Counted from the first letter of the stretch, positions 53,195-61,885 are shown. The stretch is DNA of 64,000 bases from Serratia marcescens (GCF_029846115.1 NZ_JARVZZ010000001.1:4986084-5050083); one strand, 5' to 3'. Numbers and translations are program-made. The notes: generated from the letters alone by a model not told the origin.

Positions 53195-54967
53195 TCAGCG
53201 CGATTCCTGCTCTTCGCTGTACTGGGTTTGCCACATCGCGGCGTAGCGGCCGTTCGCGGCCAGCAGCGCCTCGTGCCCCCCGCGCTCGACGATCTCCCCC
53301 GCCTCCAGCACGATGATCTCATCGGCGTCCACCACCGTGGAGAGCCGGTGGGCGATCACCAGCGTGGTGTGGTTGCGGCTCACCTCGCGCAGGTGCCCCT
53401 GGATTTCGCGTTCGGTCTGGGTATCCAGCGCGCTGGTCGCCTCGTCGAACACCAGGATGGCCGGATTTTTCAGAATGGTGCGCGCGATCGCCACCCGCTG
53501 CTTTTCACCGCCCGACAGCTTCAGCCCGCGCTCGCCGACCCGGGTGTCGTAACCGTCTGGCAGACCGACGATAAAATCATGGATATGCGCCAGCCGCGCC
53601 GCCCGCTCGATTTCTTCATCGCTGGAGCCGGTTTTGCCGTAGCCGATGTTGTAGCGCAGCGTATCGTTGAACAGCACCGTATCCTGCGGCACGATGCCGA
53701 TCGCCTGCCGCAGGCTGGCCTGGGTCAGTTGGCGAATGTCCTGGCCGTCGAGGGTAATGGCGCCGCTCTGCACGTCGTAGAAGCGGAACAGCAGCCGCGA
53801 CAGCGTGGACTTGCCCGCGCCGGAGGCGCCGACCACCGCCACCGTGTGGCCCGCCGGAATGGTAAAACTCACCTGCTTGAGGATCGGCCGGCGCGTGTCG
53901 TAACCGAAGCTGACCGCATCGAACCGCACTTCGCCGCGATCGAGGCGCAGCGGCTGCGCATCCGGGCTATCGACGATTTCACGCTTTTCCTGCAGCAGAT
54001 CGAACATGTTCTCCATGTCGATCAGCGCCTGGCGCACCTCGGAATAAATAAAGCCGAAGAAGTTCAGCGGCTGATACAGCTGCAGCAGATAGGCGTTGAC
54101 CAGCACGAAGTCGCCGACCGTCATCGTCCCCTGCGTAATACCCTGCGCCGCCATGGCCATCATCACGATCAGCCCGATCGAAATAATGGCAGTTTGCCCC
54201 AGGTTGATCGCCGTAAAACTGAATTGGTTCTTGATGGCGGCGTATTCGTACAGCCGGCGCGACAGGTCGAAACGCTCGGCCTCGAACTCTTCATTGCCGA
54301 AGTACTTCACGGTCTCATAGTTCAGCAGGCTGTCGATGGATTTGCTGTTGGCATCGGCGTTGGCCTTGTTGAGCTCGCGGCGAAAGCGGGTGCGCCAGCT
54401 GACCGCCAGCACGGTAAACAGGATGTAGCAGCCGACCGTCGTCAGGATCGCCAGCGCGAACCAGCCGTTCAGCATATGCCACATGATCGCCGTGACCAGC
54501 GAGAGTTCGAACAGGATCGGCACGATGGAGAACAGCAAGCGCGACAGCACCGTGGCCACCGCCTGGGTGCCGCGCTCGATGGACAACGACAGCCCGCCGG
54601 TCTGGCGCTCCAGATGGAAGCGCAGGCTCAGCGCATGCAGCTGGCGAAACACCCGCACGCCCAGCAGGCGCGTGGCATTCTGGCTGACGTGAATGAACAT
54701 CACGTTGCGCAATTCCTCAAACAGCGCGCCGCCCACCCGCGCTACGCCATAGGCGACGATCAGCCCCAGCGGCACCGCCAGCATTTTCGCCGTCTCGCCG
54801 CTCAGCGCATCGACCATCGCTTTGTAGGCCAGCGGCACCAGCGTGGTGCTGACCTTGGCCGCCACCATGAATACGAAGGCCACCACCAGATACCCCCGCA
54901 GGCGCGGGTTGTCTTTCGGCCACAGGTAGGGCAGCAGGAATTTCAGCAAACGGGAACGATCCATCAT
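53195..54967 (-). CDS. Atm1/HMT1-type ABC exporter
   Basis: 590 aa, membrane domain plus ATPase. The membrane domain has LVPLAYKAMVDALSGE, ALSLRFHLERQTGGLSLSIE and DSLLNYETVKYFGNEEFEAE, the last being the Atm1/ABCB7 hallmark. Walker A VVGASGAGKSTLSRLL, signature LSGGEKQRVAIARTI, Walker B ILVFDEATSALDT. Bacterial homologues export glutathione-linked metals or thiols. Start chosen at the first of two consecutive ATG codons (54967); an upstream extension is possible. Single gene. Confidence 0.9.
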   Translation of the reverse strand: MMDRSRLLKFLLPYLWPKDNPRLRGYLVVAFVFMVAAKVSTTLVPLAYKAMVDALSGETAKMLAVPLGLIVAYGVARVGGALFEELRNVMFIHVSQNATRLLGVRVFRQLHALSLRFHLERQTGGLSLSIERGTQAVATVLSRLLFSIVPILFELSLVTAIMWHMLNGWFALAILTTVGCYILFTVLAVSWRTRFRRELNKANADANSKSIDSLLNYETVKYFGNEEFEAERFDLSRRLYEYAAIKNQFSFTAINLGQTAIISIGLIVMMAMAAQGITQGTMTVGDFVLVNAYLLQLYQPLNFFGFIYSEVRQALIDMENMFDLLQEKREIVDSPDAQPLRLDRGEVRFDAVSFGYDTRRPILKQVSFTIPAGHTVAVVGASGAGKSTLSRLLFRFYDVQSGAITLDGQDIRQLTQASLRQAIGIVPQDTVLFNDTLRYNIGYGKTGSSDEEIERAARLAHIHDFIVGLPDGYDTRVGERGLKLSGGEKQRVAIARTILKNPAILVFDEATSALDTQTEREIQGHLREVSRNHTTLVIAHRLSTVVDADEIIVLEAGEIVERGGHEALLAANGRYAAMWQTQYSEEQESR

Positions 54968-55145
54968 GTAATATTCATCTTCTCGGTCGGGATCGCGGCA
55001 CACGGCCGCGCGGGGGTTATGAGTTTGGCCTGGCCGGCGGCGAACGCCGCAGCCATCCCGTTGTCCTGCGGCGGCAACTCAGCATCATCCGTCAGGAGAA
55101 GCGGCGGCGGCTCGGGCAAAGTTCAGGCATGGAGGAGACAATCAC

Positions 55146-56003
55146 ATGACCCAGACGTATGCAAAGCGCTTTGCGCAGGTCTTTGACTATATCGACCGCC
55201 ACCTGGACGAGGCGCTCACCGTCGAAAAACTGAGCGAAGTGGCCCACTTTTCGCGCTTTCATTTTCAACGCCAGTTTAGCGCGTATTGCGGCATCTCGGT
55301 GTGGCGTTATATCCAATGGATGAGGCTCAAACGCGCCTCGTACCGCCTGGCGTATAACCCACTGGAGCCAGTGATTGACATCGCGCTGGACGCCGGTTTT
55401 CAAAACCCGGAGTCCTTCAGCCGCGCCTTCAAACAGGCGTTCAGCCAAACGCCAAGCCAGTTTCGCAAACGGCCGGCCTGGATCGATTGGCAGCAGCGCT
55501 TTCCCGAGCCGAAACACAAAAGGAAACAACCCATGAAGGTAGACATTGTCGACTTCCCGGCCACGCCGGTGGCGATGATCGAACATCGCGGCCCGTCCGC
55601 GCTGGTCAACGAAACCGCCGCGCGCTTTATCGAGTGGCGCAAAACCAGCGGCCTGTCGCCGGTCAGAAGCAGCCGCACTTTCGGCATCGCACCGCACGAT
55701 CCGGCTACCACCGAAGCGCAGGACTTCCGCTTCTTCATTTGCGGCGAGGTCACGGCGCCGATCCCCGAGGACAACGCCTTTGGCGTGGTGAACAGCACGC
55801 TGCCGACCGGGCGCTGCGCGCTGCTGCGCCATCACGGCTCGCTGGATGGGCTCTCGGAAAGTGCCCATTATCTGTACCGCGAGTGGTTGCCGGCCAGCGG
55901 CGAGGAGCTGCGCGATTTTCCGCTCTATTTCCACTACCACAACTTCGTGCACGAGGTGGCGGAATATGAACTGGTGACCGATCTTTACCTGCCGCTGAAG
56001 TAA
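55146..56003 (+). CDS. AraC-family regulator with GyrI-like ligand domain
   Basis: 285 aa. Two helix-turn-helix units occupy residues 1-110 (LTVEKLSEVAHFSRFHFQRQ and DIALDAGFQNPESFSRAFKQ), then a GyrI-like small-molecule-binding domain (about 130-285: VDIVDFPATPVAMIEHRGPS, FFICGEV, LYREWLP). This Rob/BmrR-like arrangement is common in regulators of drug-efflux or stress genes. Divergent from the ABC exporter with 178 bases between, which makes that exporter a candidate target. Confidence 0.9.
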   Translation: MTQTYAKRFAQVFDYIDRHLDEALTVEKLSEVAHFSRFHFQRQFSAYCGISVWRYIQWMRLKRASYRLAYNPLEPVIDIALDAGFQNPESFSRAFKQAFSQTPSQFRKRPAWIDWQQRFPEPKHKRKQPMKVDIVDFPATPVAMIEHRGPSALVNETAARFIEWRKTSGLSPVRSSRTFGIAPHDPATTEAQDFRFFICGEVTAPIPEDNAFGVVNSTLPTGRCALLRHHGSLDGLSESAHYLYREWLPASGEELRDFPLYFHYHNFVHEVAEYELVTDLYLPLK

Positions 56004-56008
56004 CTGAC

Positions 56009-56032
56009 ATCTGGCTCCGCAAGGAGCCAGAT
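56009..56032. terminator. Hairpin between convergent AraC-type gene and actS
   Basis: Perfect 10-base stem ATCTGGCTCC/GGAGCCAGAT with a GCAA tetraloop between the two stop codons. T-poor flanks, so bidirectional termination is only likely. Confidence 0.55.
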
Positions 56033-56037
56033 TGACG

Positions 56038-56787
56038 TTAACAGGACGGCGACGAACCTTGCGGCGGCAGATAACGCTGCGGATCGAGCGCGGTAGCGCG
56101 GTAGCGGATCTGGAAGTGCAGGAACACCGAATCGGTGCCGGTGCTGCCCATGGTGCCGATCTTCTGCCCCGCCTTCACATCCTGGCCGTTGCGCACCAGC
56201 GTGGTGTCGTTGTGCGCATAGGCGGTAATAAAGTCTTCGCCGTGCTTAATCATGATCAGGTTGCCGTAGCCGCGCAGCTGGTTGCCGACGTACACCACTT
56301 TGCCCTTGGCGGAAGCGTAGATCGGCTGGCCGCGTTTGCCGGCGATGTCGATGCCCTTGTTGCCGCCATCTGAATTGGAGTAGGCCTGCACGATCCGACC
56401 GCTGGTCGGCCAACGCCAACAGCGGGCTGCGCCCGGCGGCGGCGTTTGCTTGGCGATCGCGGCGGAAGACGCTTTACGGCGCGTGGCGGCGGTTTTGGTC
56501 GGCGCGCTGCCGCTCAGCCGCAGTTTCTGCCCCACTTCCAGGCTATAAGGCGGGCGTATCTTGTTGATTCTGGCCAGATCGCTGACTTCGCTGTCGGTGA
56601 TCCAGGCGATGTAGTACAGCGTATCGCCCCGTTTGACGGTGTAGGACTTGCCGGTGTAGCTGCCCTTCGGCAGTTTATCGTAGTCGCGGTTGTAGGTGTT
56701 TTTACCCGAACACCCGGCCAACAACAGCCCCAATGTCAGACACACCGCGATGCGGCGCCACCCAGCCCATTTGCTTCCTGTGCTCAA
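56038..56787 (-). CDS. actS: Amidase activator ActS (YgeR), LysM-M23 lipoprotein
   Basis: 249-aa lipoprotein with lipobox LLAGC (Cys26). A LysM domain (about 48-92: YTVKRGDTLYYIAW, EVGQKLRL) binds peptidoglycan and a LytM/M23 domain follows (130-245). Zinc ligands are lost: the HxxxD position reads NKGID and the HxH reads HFQ, so it cannot cleave glycan cross-links itself. E. coli ActS activates AmiC and other amidases under stress. The GYGNLIMIKHGEDFITAYAH block and the end RATALDPQRYLPPQGS fit E. coli YgeR closely. Confidence 0.92.
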   Translation of the reverse strand: MSTGSKWAGWRRIAVCLTLGLLLAGCSGKNTYNRDYDKLPKGSYTGKSYTVKRGDTLYYIAWITDSEVSDLARINKIRPPYSLEVGQKLRLSGSAPTKTAATRRKASSAAIAKQTPPPGAARCWRWPTSGRIVQAYSNSDGGNKGIDIAGKRGQPIYASAKGKVVYVGNQLRGYGNLIMIKHGEDFITAYAHNDTTLVRNGQDVKAGQKIGTMGSTGTDSVFLHFQIRYRATALDPQRYLPPQGSSPSC

Positions 56788-56936
56788 ATCCAGTCCTCAG
56801 TCGTCGTTTCGGTTCTGATACGCGTCAGCCGCACAGTGTAACATTTGCGCCGGGTCAGTCAAAAACCCCCAGACGGTCTATGCTAAACAGGTAAGGATGA
56901 CTGATTAATTACCCAACGACGAAATGGAGTACTGTC

Positions 56937-57506
56937 ATGTTGAACCTCGACCGCAATAATCTGCCCCTCCTGAGTGAAGAACTGCTCAAAAAGCAACGCA
57001 CCACCCTGCTGATCATCGCCTTCCTGCTGCTGGCGGGCGGCATCCTGTGCCTGGTCAATCCTTTTGCCTCCGGCGCAGCGCTGAGCATCGTGGTCGGCAT
57101 CCTGCTGCTGTTGAGCGGCGCCGGGCTGATTATCGCCATGATCGCTAACCGGGCGCAGAATACCTGGCCGATGATCGGCGGCATTTTGCTGGGCGTGGCC
57201 TACCTGATTATCGGCTATGTGTTCATCACCAGCCCGCTGGCGGGCATTCTGGCGCTGGCGGTGTACCTCGCCGTACTGTTCGCGCTCGGCGGCATCGCGC
57301 GCCTGGCAGCGGGCTACATGCGCCGCGGGCTGCCGGGCAACTGGCTGCAGTTCGTTATCGGCGTGCTCGACTTGATCATCGCCTGGATGCTGATCGGCTC
57401 AGGCCCGGCGGCGTCGGTCACACTAGTGACGGCGATCGTCGGCATCGAGATGCTGGTCAGCTCCTTTGCGCTGTTCCAGGCGGCGAATCTGTTTAAACGC
57501 GCCTGA
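56937..57506 (+). CDS. hdeD: HdeD family membrane protein
   Basis: 189 aa with about six transmembrane helices in three two-helix repeats (LLIIAFLLLAGGILCLVNPF, LSIVVGILLLLSGAGLIIAM, PMIGGILLGVAYLIIGYVFI). This is the DUF308/HdeD fold and length; E. coli HdeD protects against acid at high cell density. Here hdeA and hdeB are not adjacent. Followed by a hairpin at 57514-57531. Confidence 0.85.
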   Translation: MLNLDRNNLPLLSEELLKKQRTTLLIIAFLLLAGGILCLVNPFASGAALSIVVGILLLLSGAGLIIAMIANRAQNTWPMIGGILLGVAYLIIGYVFITSPLAGILALAVYLAVLFALGGIARLAAGYMRRGLPGNWLQFVIGVLDLIIAWMLIGSGPAASVTLVTAIVGIEMLVSSFALFQAANLFKRA

Positions 57507-57513
57507 CCCTACC

Positions 57514-57531
57514 GGCCCGCCGCCGCGGGCC
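57514..57531 (+). terminator. Hairpin after hdeD
   Basis: Seven-base stem GGCCCGC/GCGGGCC with a CGCC loop, eight bases after the hdeD stop. The following sequence has few T residues. Confidence 0.45.
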
Positions 57532-57642
57532 CCATCGCTTTCGTTGTTTCCAGACAAAACAAGGCGATACCCCCTCTGCTTGTCCGTGGTTATCTTCATC
57601 GGTAAGTGCCAATATAAGACGGAGACAAGGGAGCAAAAGCCG

Positions 57643-57981
57643 ATGACCACCCATTCCAACCCGCTGAACTCACGGGAAGTTTGCCTGCAATTACGCCACT
57701 TCAATCAGGTAATCGGGCAACAATGTCGCAATATGGCGCGCCAAAAAGCCACCTGCCCGTGCTGCCTGGCGGACATTGCCACCGGCTGCGACGCCGGTAT
57801 CAAACTGTGCGGGCAGCAGCTAGCCAAACCCAGCCCGCAAACCCCGTTATTCCAGCAGATCCGCAACTTGCTGCTCGATCTGCGCGCCGAAGCGAAAGGG
57901 GTTCGCCGAATCGAGACGCTTAATCGCACCAACAATGAAATATCCTGGCTGTTGCGCGAGCTGTATTTCGAGACGTTCTGA
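57643..57981 (+). CDS. Hypothetical protein with CPCC and clustered cysteines
   Basis: 112 aa, no signal peptide or membrane helix. I do not recognise it. A cysteine cluster lies at residues 40-60 (ATCPCCLADIATGCDAGIKL then C), plus Cys near position 14 and in GQQCRNM, suggesting a metal- or iron-sulfur-binding finger. The rest is helical. Start ATG 57643 follows GGAGACAAGGGAG; an open frame continues upstream but lacks a ribosome-binding site. It stands alone 21 bases before a convergent acetyltransferase. Confidence 0.65.
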   Translation: MTTHSNPLNSREVCLQLRHFNQVIGQQCRNMARQKATCPCCLADIATGCDAGIKLCGQQLAKPSPQTPLFQQIRNLLLDLRAEAKGVRRIETLNRTNNEISWLLRELYFETF

Positions 57982-58001
57982 CTCCGCCTTTGTCGGGGCC
58001 G

Positions 58002-58451
58002 CTAAAGCGCCAGGCTGTAGTAATGCTCTTCCTTTTCAATCTTGCCGGTGAAGCGAAAGCCGTAGGCGAGATACAGGCTTTTGGCGACGAGATTATGCTC
58101 ATCAATCATTAACGTCACCTGCTCTACGCCGTGCAGCCTGAAATGCGCGAGTATCGCGGCGAAGCTCTCACGCCCCAACCCCTGCCCCATAAACTTATGG
58201 TCAAGCATATAGCGACACAGCTCAGCCTCATGCGGGTTATGCGGCCAGCGCTTGTACATGAAAAAACCGATGAGTTCGCCGTCGCGGTAGAGCGCGCGGG
58301 GCTGGCATTCCGGAAAAAACGCCGCCTCGGAAATGGAGATGGCGTTACAGCAAATAAACGCCTCAAACACGGTGCCAACACCGTCTTGATTCGACGTCAG
58401 TTCGCACACGTCAAACAGGTTGTCGCGGTTAATCTCGCGTATTTCAATCAT
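58002..58451 (-). CDS. GNAT-family N-acetyltransferase
   Basis: 149 aa. GNAT fold: MIEIREINRDNLFDVCELT (beta1-alpha1), LIGFFMYKRW (beta4 region), the acetyl-CoA motif A HKFMGQGLGRESFAAILAHF (pattern Q/RxxGxG/A) and NLVAKSLYLAYGFRFTGK near the C-terminus. Resembles spermidine or diamine acetyltransferases of the PaiA/BltD/SpeG kind; substrate unproven. Single gene, own promoter probable. Confidence 0.85.
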   Translation of the reverse strand: MIEIREINRDNLFDVCELTSNQDGVGTVFEAFICCNAISISEAAFFPECQPRALYRDGELIGFFMYKRWPHNPHEAELCRYMLDHKFMGQGLGRESFAAILAHFRLHGVEQVTLMIDEHNLVAKSLYLAYGFRFTGKIEKEEHYYSLAL

Positions 58452-58527
58452 AACGACATCTCGGTGGGGTAAGCGGGAGGAGCCTGCTTAAAAGCGACTG
58501 GCGGAAGGAATGGCAGCCGGCGCGATG

Positions 58528-59136
58528 TTAACCGGCAGCAGCGGTTTTCGGCAACACAAAATCAACCCGTCGATTCTTGGCCCGGCCCGTGGGCGTGTCG
58601 TTGGACGCCACCGGCTCAACCTCACCTTTTCCCTGCTCACTCAGGCGAGATTTCTCTACGCCATGTGCGATCAGCCAGGCAGCCACCGCACGCGCGCGTC
58701 GCAGCGACAGATCCTGATTATATTTATCGCTGCCCACCGCATCGGTATGCCCCTCGATCACCACCTTCCCTACCGGTTCGGCAGCGATAAATTGCGCTAC
58801 CTGTTGCAGCGCAGGCTCCGCTTTAGCGGCAATCGCATCGCTGTCGAAGGCGAACAGCACATCGCTGCGCATCGATAACGTGACGGTATTTTTGCTGTTT
58901 CTGACGGAAATGTCGGCGGATTGTTTAGCCAGATCCGCGGCCTTACTTTGCAGATCAAGGACGCCGGCATTCAGCTCCGAGGGCAACCCCACCAAATCCA
59001 GCCGGGTAGCCTTGAGATCGAGTATCACCGGTTTCCCTACCGATACCGGCTCTCCGCCGTCAGCCCATGAACCGAATGACACCAGCCCAAGGGCTAGCAC
59101 CCCGCCCACGCAGGCGGCTTTCCTGAGGCCGTTCAT
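58528..59136 (-). CDS. OmpA-family peptidoglycan-binding protein
   Basis: 202-aa precursor with signal peptide ending SFGSWA-DGGEP. Residues about 80-195 form an OmpA C-terminal domain: SDVLFAFDSDAIAAKAEPAL, VVIEGHTDAVGSDKYNQDLS and RRARAVAAWL, ending in GRAKNRRVDFVL; the Asp (DLS) and Arg (RRARA) that bind diaminopimelate are present. No beta barrel and no lipobox, so probably periplasmic. Its start is three bases after the stop of the 59140 gene, so the two are coupled. Confidence 0.85.
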   Translation of the reverse strand: MNGLRKAACVGGVLALGLVSFGSWADGGEPVSVGKPVILDLKATRLDLVGLPSELNAGVLDLQSKAADLAKQSADISVRNSKNTVTLSMRSDVLFAFDSDAIAAKAEPALQQVAQFIAAEPVGKVVIEGHTDAVGSDKYNQDLSLRRARAVAAWLIAHGVEKSRLSEQGKGEVEPVASNDTPTGRAKNRRVDFVLPKTAAAG

Positions 59137-59139
59137 CGC

Positions 59140-59616
59140 TCAACGATCCGTAATGACTATCGGCCCGAGCGGCTCGACGTTGGCGATCGTCAGGTACACC
59201 TCCTTCACGTCAGGTGGAGGCGCGGGGAAGCTGCCAAACCAGGTGGCGACATAGGGAATGCCTGAGCTTGAGCTGAATGACACGCTGGGAGAAGTCAGTG
59301 GGACATTATTGCTATCGGTAAGCAGCAGGTATTTTTTATTACCCACCAGAAGATAGAAGGATTTCTCAAGACTGCTTTTATCCAAACTGCTATACAAGCC
59401 TTGTCCGTTAAGGTTGTCTTTCAACCCTTTGAAACGCACCTTGATGGTCAGGATTTCACCGTGGCGCACGGCCTCGGTCACTTGCGCTTCGGCCACGCCG
59501 CTGCTGACGATCCCGGTAGCCAACGGTGTCACGGGAGCATCCTCCGCGAACGCCATGCCGGGGAACATTATCGAAGCAAACAGACAGGAAATGACGAATT
59601 CTCTGACATGCTGCAT
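59140..59616 (-). CDS. Exported protein of unknown function coupled to the OmpA-domain gene
   Basis: 158-aa precursor, signal peptide ending GMAFA-EDAPV. I do not recognise the family. The mature part is beta-rich (GEILTIKVRFKGLKDNLNGQ, SFYLLVGNKKYLLLTDSNN, EVYLTIANVEPLGPIVITDR) and may be one immunoglobulin- or DUF-type domain with a Ser-rich loop (SPSVSFSSSSGIP). First gene of a two-gene operon with the OmpA-domain protein, so an outer-envelope complex or adaptor role is inferred. Confidence 0.72.
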   Translation of the reverse strand: MQHVREFVISCLFASIMFPGMAFAEDAPVTPLATGIVSSGVAEAQVTEAVRHGEILTIKVRFKGLKDNLNGQGLYSSLDKSSLEKSFYLLVGNKKYLLLTDSNNVPLTSPSVSFSSSSGIPYVATWFGSFPAPPPDVKEVYLTIANVEPLGPIVITDR

Positions 59617-59974
59617 GATCGGAGTCCTTATTCAGGGGGAATGGAAGATTGTTCTTTCAATAATCTGCCAATTCCGCTGCGGTCACTCTGTCCCGGAATT
59701 ATAGTAAAGCCCCCCATATTCATGAGAGTTATCCCTGAAAGCGTAACCTTGGTCACGTTATGCTTCCGCATGAATTCTCATCCGTTAGCGCTTATTTTGC
59801 TGAATGACCTGCTTCATACCGGCATTCCCTTCTGCTCATCCTCTCTGCTGTTCACGCCACTTTACGACCGCCGTCACACCTCGCCACCGCCAAATTGCGT
59901 TGGTTATAGAGTCGTCTACAATTCAATCGAATTACCCCCTACAACATCAGAAATTATTATTATTAGAGGTGATT
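59617..59974. promoter_or_regulatory. Divergent spacer upstream of the dioxygenase operon
   Basis: 358 bases, AT-rich toward the right. A possible plus-strand promoter is TTGCGT (about 59899) and TACAAT (about 59918) for the dioxygenase gene. A small inverted repeat AATTC/GAATT is at 59921-59934. No gene was supported here. Confidence 0.4.
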
Positions 59975-60619
59975 ATGTTACAGAAACACGAAAACGTAAT
60001 AAGTATGACTGTACTAAGCCCGCAAGCCACCCAACAACTGATGCCTTCGTTTTCCTCCTTGCCCCACACGCAACACGCCGACGGAAAATATCGCCTGCGC
60101 CGTTATTCGGTCGTCAAATACCTCAACCCCAACGTCGCCGAAGTGGGGCCGCGCACCTTCATGCAGTCCGATCAGATCAACCACTTCCAGGGCAACGTGG
60201 TGCGCCGCTTCGAGCCTATCGACAGCGCCGTACTGCAGAGCGCCGGCATGGCGGAGATGTGCAACCTGTTTGCAGAAAGCAACGAACTGCCGGAAGGCGC
60301 CGAGATAGAGATCCACCAGATGCGCGTGGTCGCCATCGAGAAAGACACCCAGGTGGCGCCGGAAGGCATTCACCAAGATGGCTTCGACCATATCGCCATG
60401 ATCGCCATTCACCGGCACAACATCGTCGGCGGTGAAATCATGCTGTACGACGACAGCCATCACGATCCCTTCTTTAAAAAAGCGCTGGCGGACGGTGAAG
60501 CCGTGCTGCTGGCGGACAGCAAACTGTGGCACAACGCTACGCCGATCAACGCCGTAAGCCCAGCTGAAGAGGGCCATTTGGATCTCTTCGTCCTCACCGC
60601 ACGGGGAGAGAAAGCATGA
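59975..60619 (+). CDS. 2-oxoglutarate/Fe(II) dioxygenase-like protein (PF10014-type)
   Basis: 214 aa, cytoplasmic. The HxD pair is H133-Q-D135 (GIHQDGFDHI), and the distal His is likely H186 (SKLWHNATPI), with a possible 2-oxoglutarate-binding Arg at 210 (LTARG). This is the pattern of the 2OG-Fe_Oxy_2 family, which includes the Bacillus amino-acid hydroxylase IDO. Start ATG 59975 with AGAGGTG seven bases upstream. The stop overlaps the next gene by four bases (ATGA), so the two act together, presumably on one small substrate such as an amino acid. Confidence 0.8.
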   Translation: MLQKHENVISMTVLSPQATQQLMPSFSSLPHTQHADGKYRLRRYSVVKYLNPNVAEVGPRTFMQSDQINHFQGNVVRRFEPIDSAVLQSAGMAEMCNLFAESNELPEGAEIEIHQMRVVAIEKDTQVAPEGIHQDGFDHIAMIAIHRHNIVGGEIMLYDDSHHDPFFKKALADGEAVLLADSKLWHNATPINAVSPAEEGHLDLFVLTARGEKA

Positions 60620-61848
60620 CCTTTACGCCCGAGCTCGCCCGACGCCAGTTCAGCGCCCTGTCCCAGCACATCGACGGCAAACCGGCGATCTTTTTCGACG
60701 GCCCCGGCGGTGCACAGGTTTCACGGGGCGTGCTGGAAAAAATGACCGACTATCTGGGGAAATACAATGCCAACCTGGGCGGCCACTACTTCTCCAGCCG
60801 GGTCACCGGCGAGGTGATGGGCCAGGCGCGAGAATCGGTGCGCGCCTTGTTAAATGCGCCTTCGCCCGACAACATCGTCTTCGGCATGAATATGACCACG
60901 CTGACCTTTCATCTCAGCCGCATCATCAGCCGCGACTGGCGGGCCGGCGATGAGGTCATCGTCACCGCGCTCGATCACTACGCCAACGTCTCCAGCTGGC
61001 AGCAGGCCGCCGCCGACAAAGGGGCCGTGGTGCATCAGATACCGCTGGAGAGCGCCGACTGCGCATTGGACGCCGCGAAAGTGTGTGAGCGCATCAACGC
61101 CAACACCCGCCTGGTGGCGGTCAGCTACGCCTCCAACGTCACCGGCAGCATCGTCGATATCAAAACCATCGTCGAAGCCGCGCATCGGGTCGGCGCGCAG
61201 GTGTATGTCGACGCCGTGCACTATGCGCCGCACAATCTGATCGACGTACAGGCGTTAGGATGTGACTTCCTGGTGTGCTCCGCCTACAAGTTCTTTGGCC
61301 CGCACGTCGGCATGGCCTACCTCGCACCGCAGTGGCTGCAGCGCCTGCGGCCTTACAAGGTCGAGCCGGCCACCGATGTCGGCCCCGGCCGTTTCGAGAC
61401 CGGCACGCAGAGCTTCGAAGCGCTGGCCGGCGTCGCGGCCGCGATCGACTATCTGGCGCAGTGGGGGACGCCCGACGCGCCGTTAAGGCAGCGTTTGCAG
61501 GAGAGCTTCGCCGCCTACCATCGGCATGAAGAGGCGCTGTGCCGCCACTTTTTGCAACGGCTGCAGCACCTCGACGGCGTGCGACTCTACGGCCATTCAC
61601 AGGCAGACAGCGCGCGCCGCACGCCAACCTTCGCCCTGACCTTCAGCGGCCAGACGCCTGACGCGATCGCCCGCCGCCTGGGGCAGCACAACATCTGCGC
61701 CGGCAGCGGGCATTTCTATGCGCTGGGTCTGATTCAGCAGTTGGGGTTACAGGACGGCGGCGTGCTGCGCATCGGCATGATGCACTACAACACCCAGGGC
61801 GAAATAGACGCGCTGTTTAAGGTGATCGCCGAAGATATACTCAGTTAA
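60616..61848 (+). CDS. Class V aminotransferase-like PLP enzyme (cysteine-desulfurase-like, no catalytic Cys)
   Basis: 410 aa with the fold of SufS/CsdA-type enzymes. PLP Lys225 lies in CSAYKFFGPHVG; Asp199 in YVDAVHYAPH holds the pyridine nitrogen; ALDHYANVSSW matches the His that stacks on PLP. In SufS the active loop reads RTGHHCA; here the aligned stretch is GSGHFYA (in CAGSGHFYALG), so both the carboxylate-binding Arg and the persulfide Cys look replaced. The annotation cysteine desulfurase is therefore doubtful; a lyase or epimerase activity on a hydroxylated amino acid is an inference. Confidence 0.82.
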   Translation: MTFTPELARRQFSALSQHIDGKPAIFFDGPGGAQVSRGVLEKMTDYLGKYNANLGGHYFSSRVTGEVMGQARESVRALLNAPSPDNIVFGMNMTTLTFHLSRIISRDWRAGDEVIVTALDHYANVSSWQQAAADKGAVVHQIPLESADCALDAAKVCERINANTRLVAVSYASNVTGSIVDIKTIVEAAHRVGAQVYVDAVHYAPHNLIDVQALGCDFLVCSAYKFFGPHVGMAYLAPQWLQRLRPYKVEPATDVGPGRFETGTQSFEALAGVAAAIDYLAQWGTPDAPLRQRLQESFAAYHRHEEALCRHFLQRLQHLDGVRLYGHSQADSARRTPTFALTFSGQTPDAIARRLGQHNICAGSGHFYALGLIQQLGLQDGGVLRIGMMHYNTQGEIDALFKVIAEDILS

Positions 61849-61859
61849 CTCGCCACATC

Positions 61860-61885
61860 GGCCCGCTCACCTTATTGAGCGGGCC
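61860..61885 (+). terminator. Hairpin after the dioxygenase-PLP operon
   Basis: Ten-base perfect stem GGCCCGCTCA/TGAGCGGGCC with a 6-base loop, 11 bases after the stop codon. Followed by ATCGC without a clear T-run. Confidence 0.6.

Noticed and set aside
60616..61848. Annotation as an active cysteine desulfurase
   Set aside because: The loop that carries the persulfide Cys in SufS/CsdA reads GSGHFYA here, so the function is left open.
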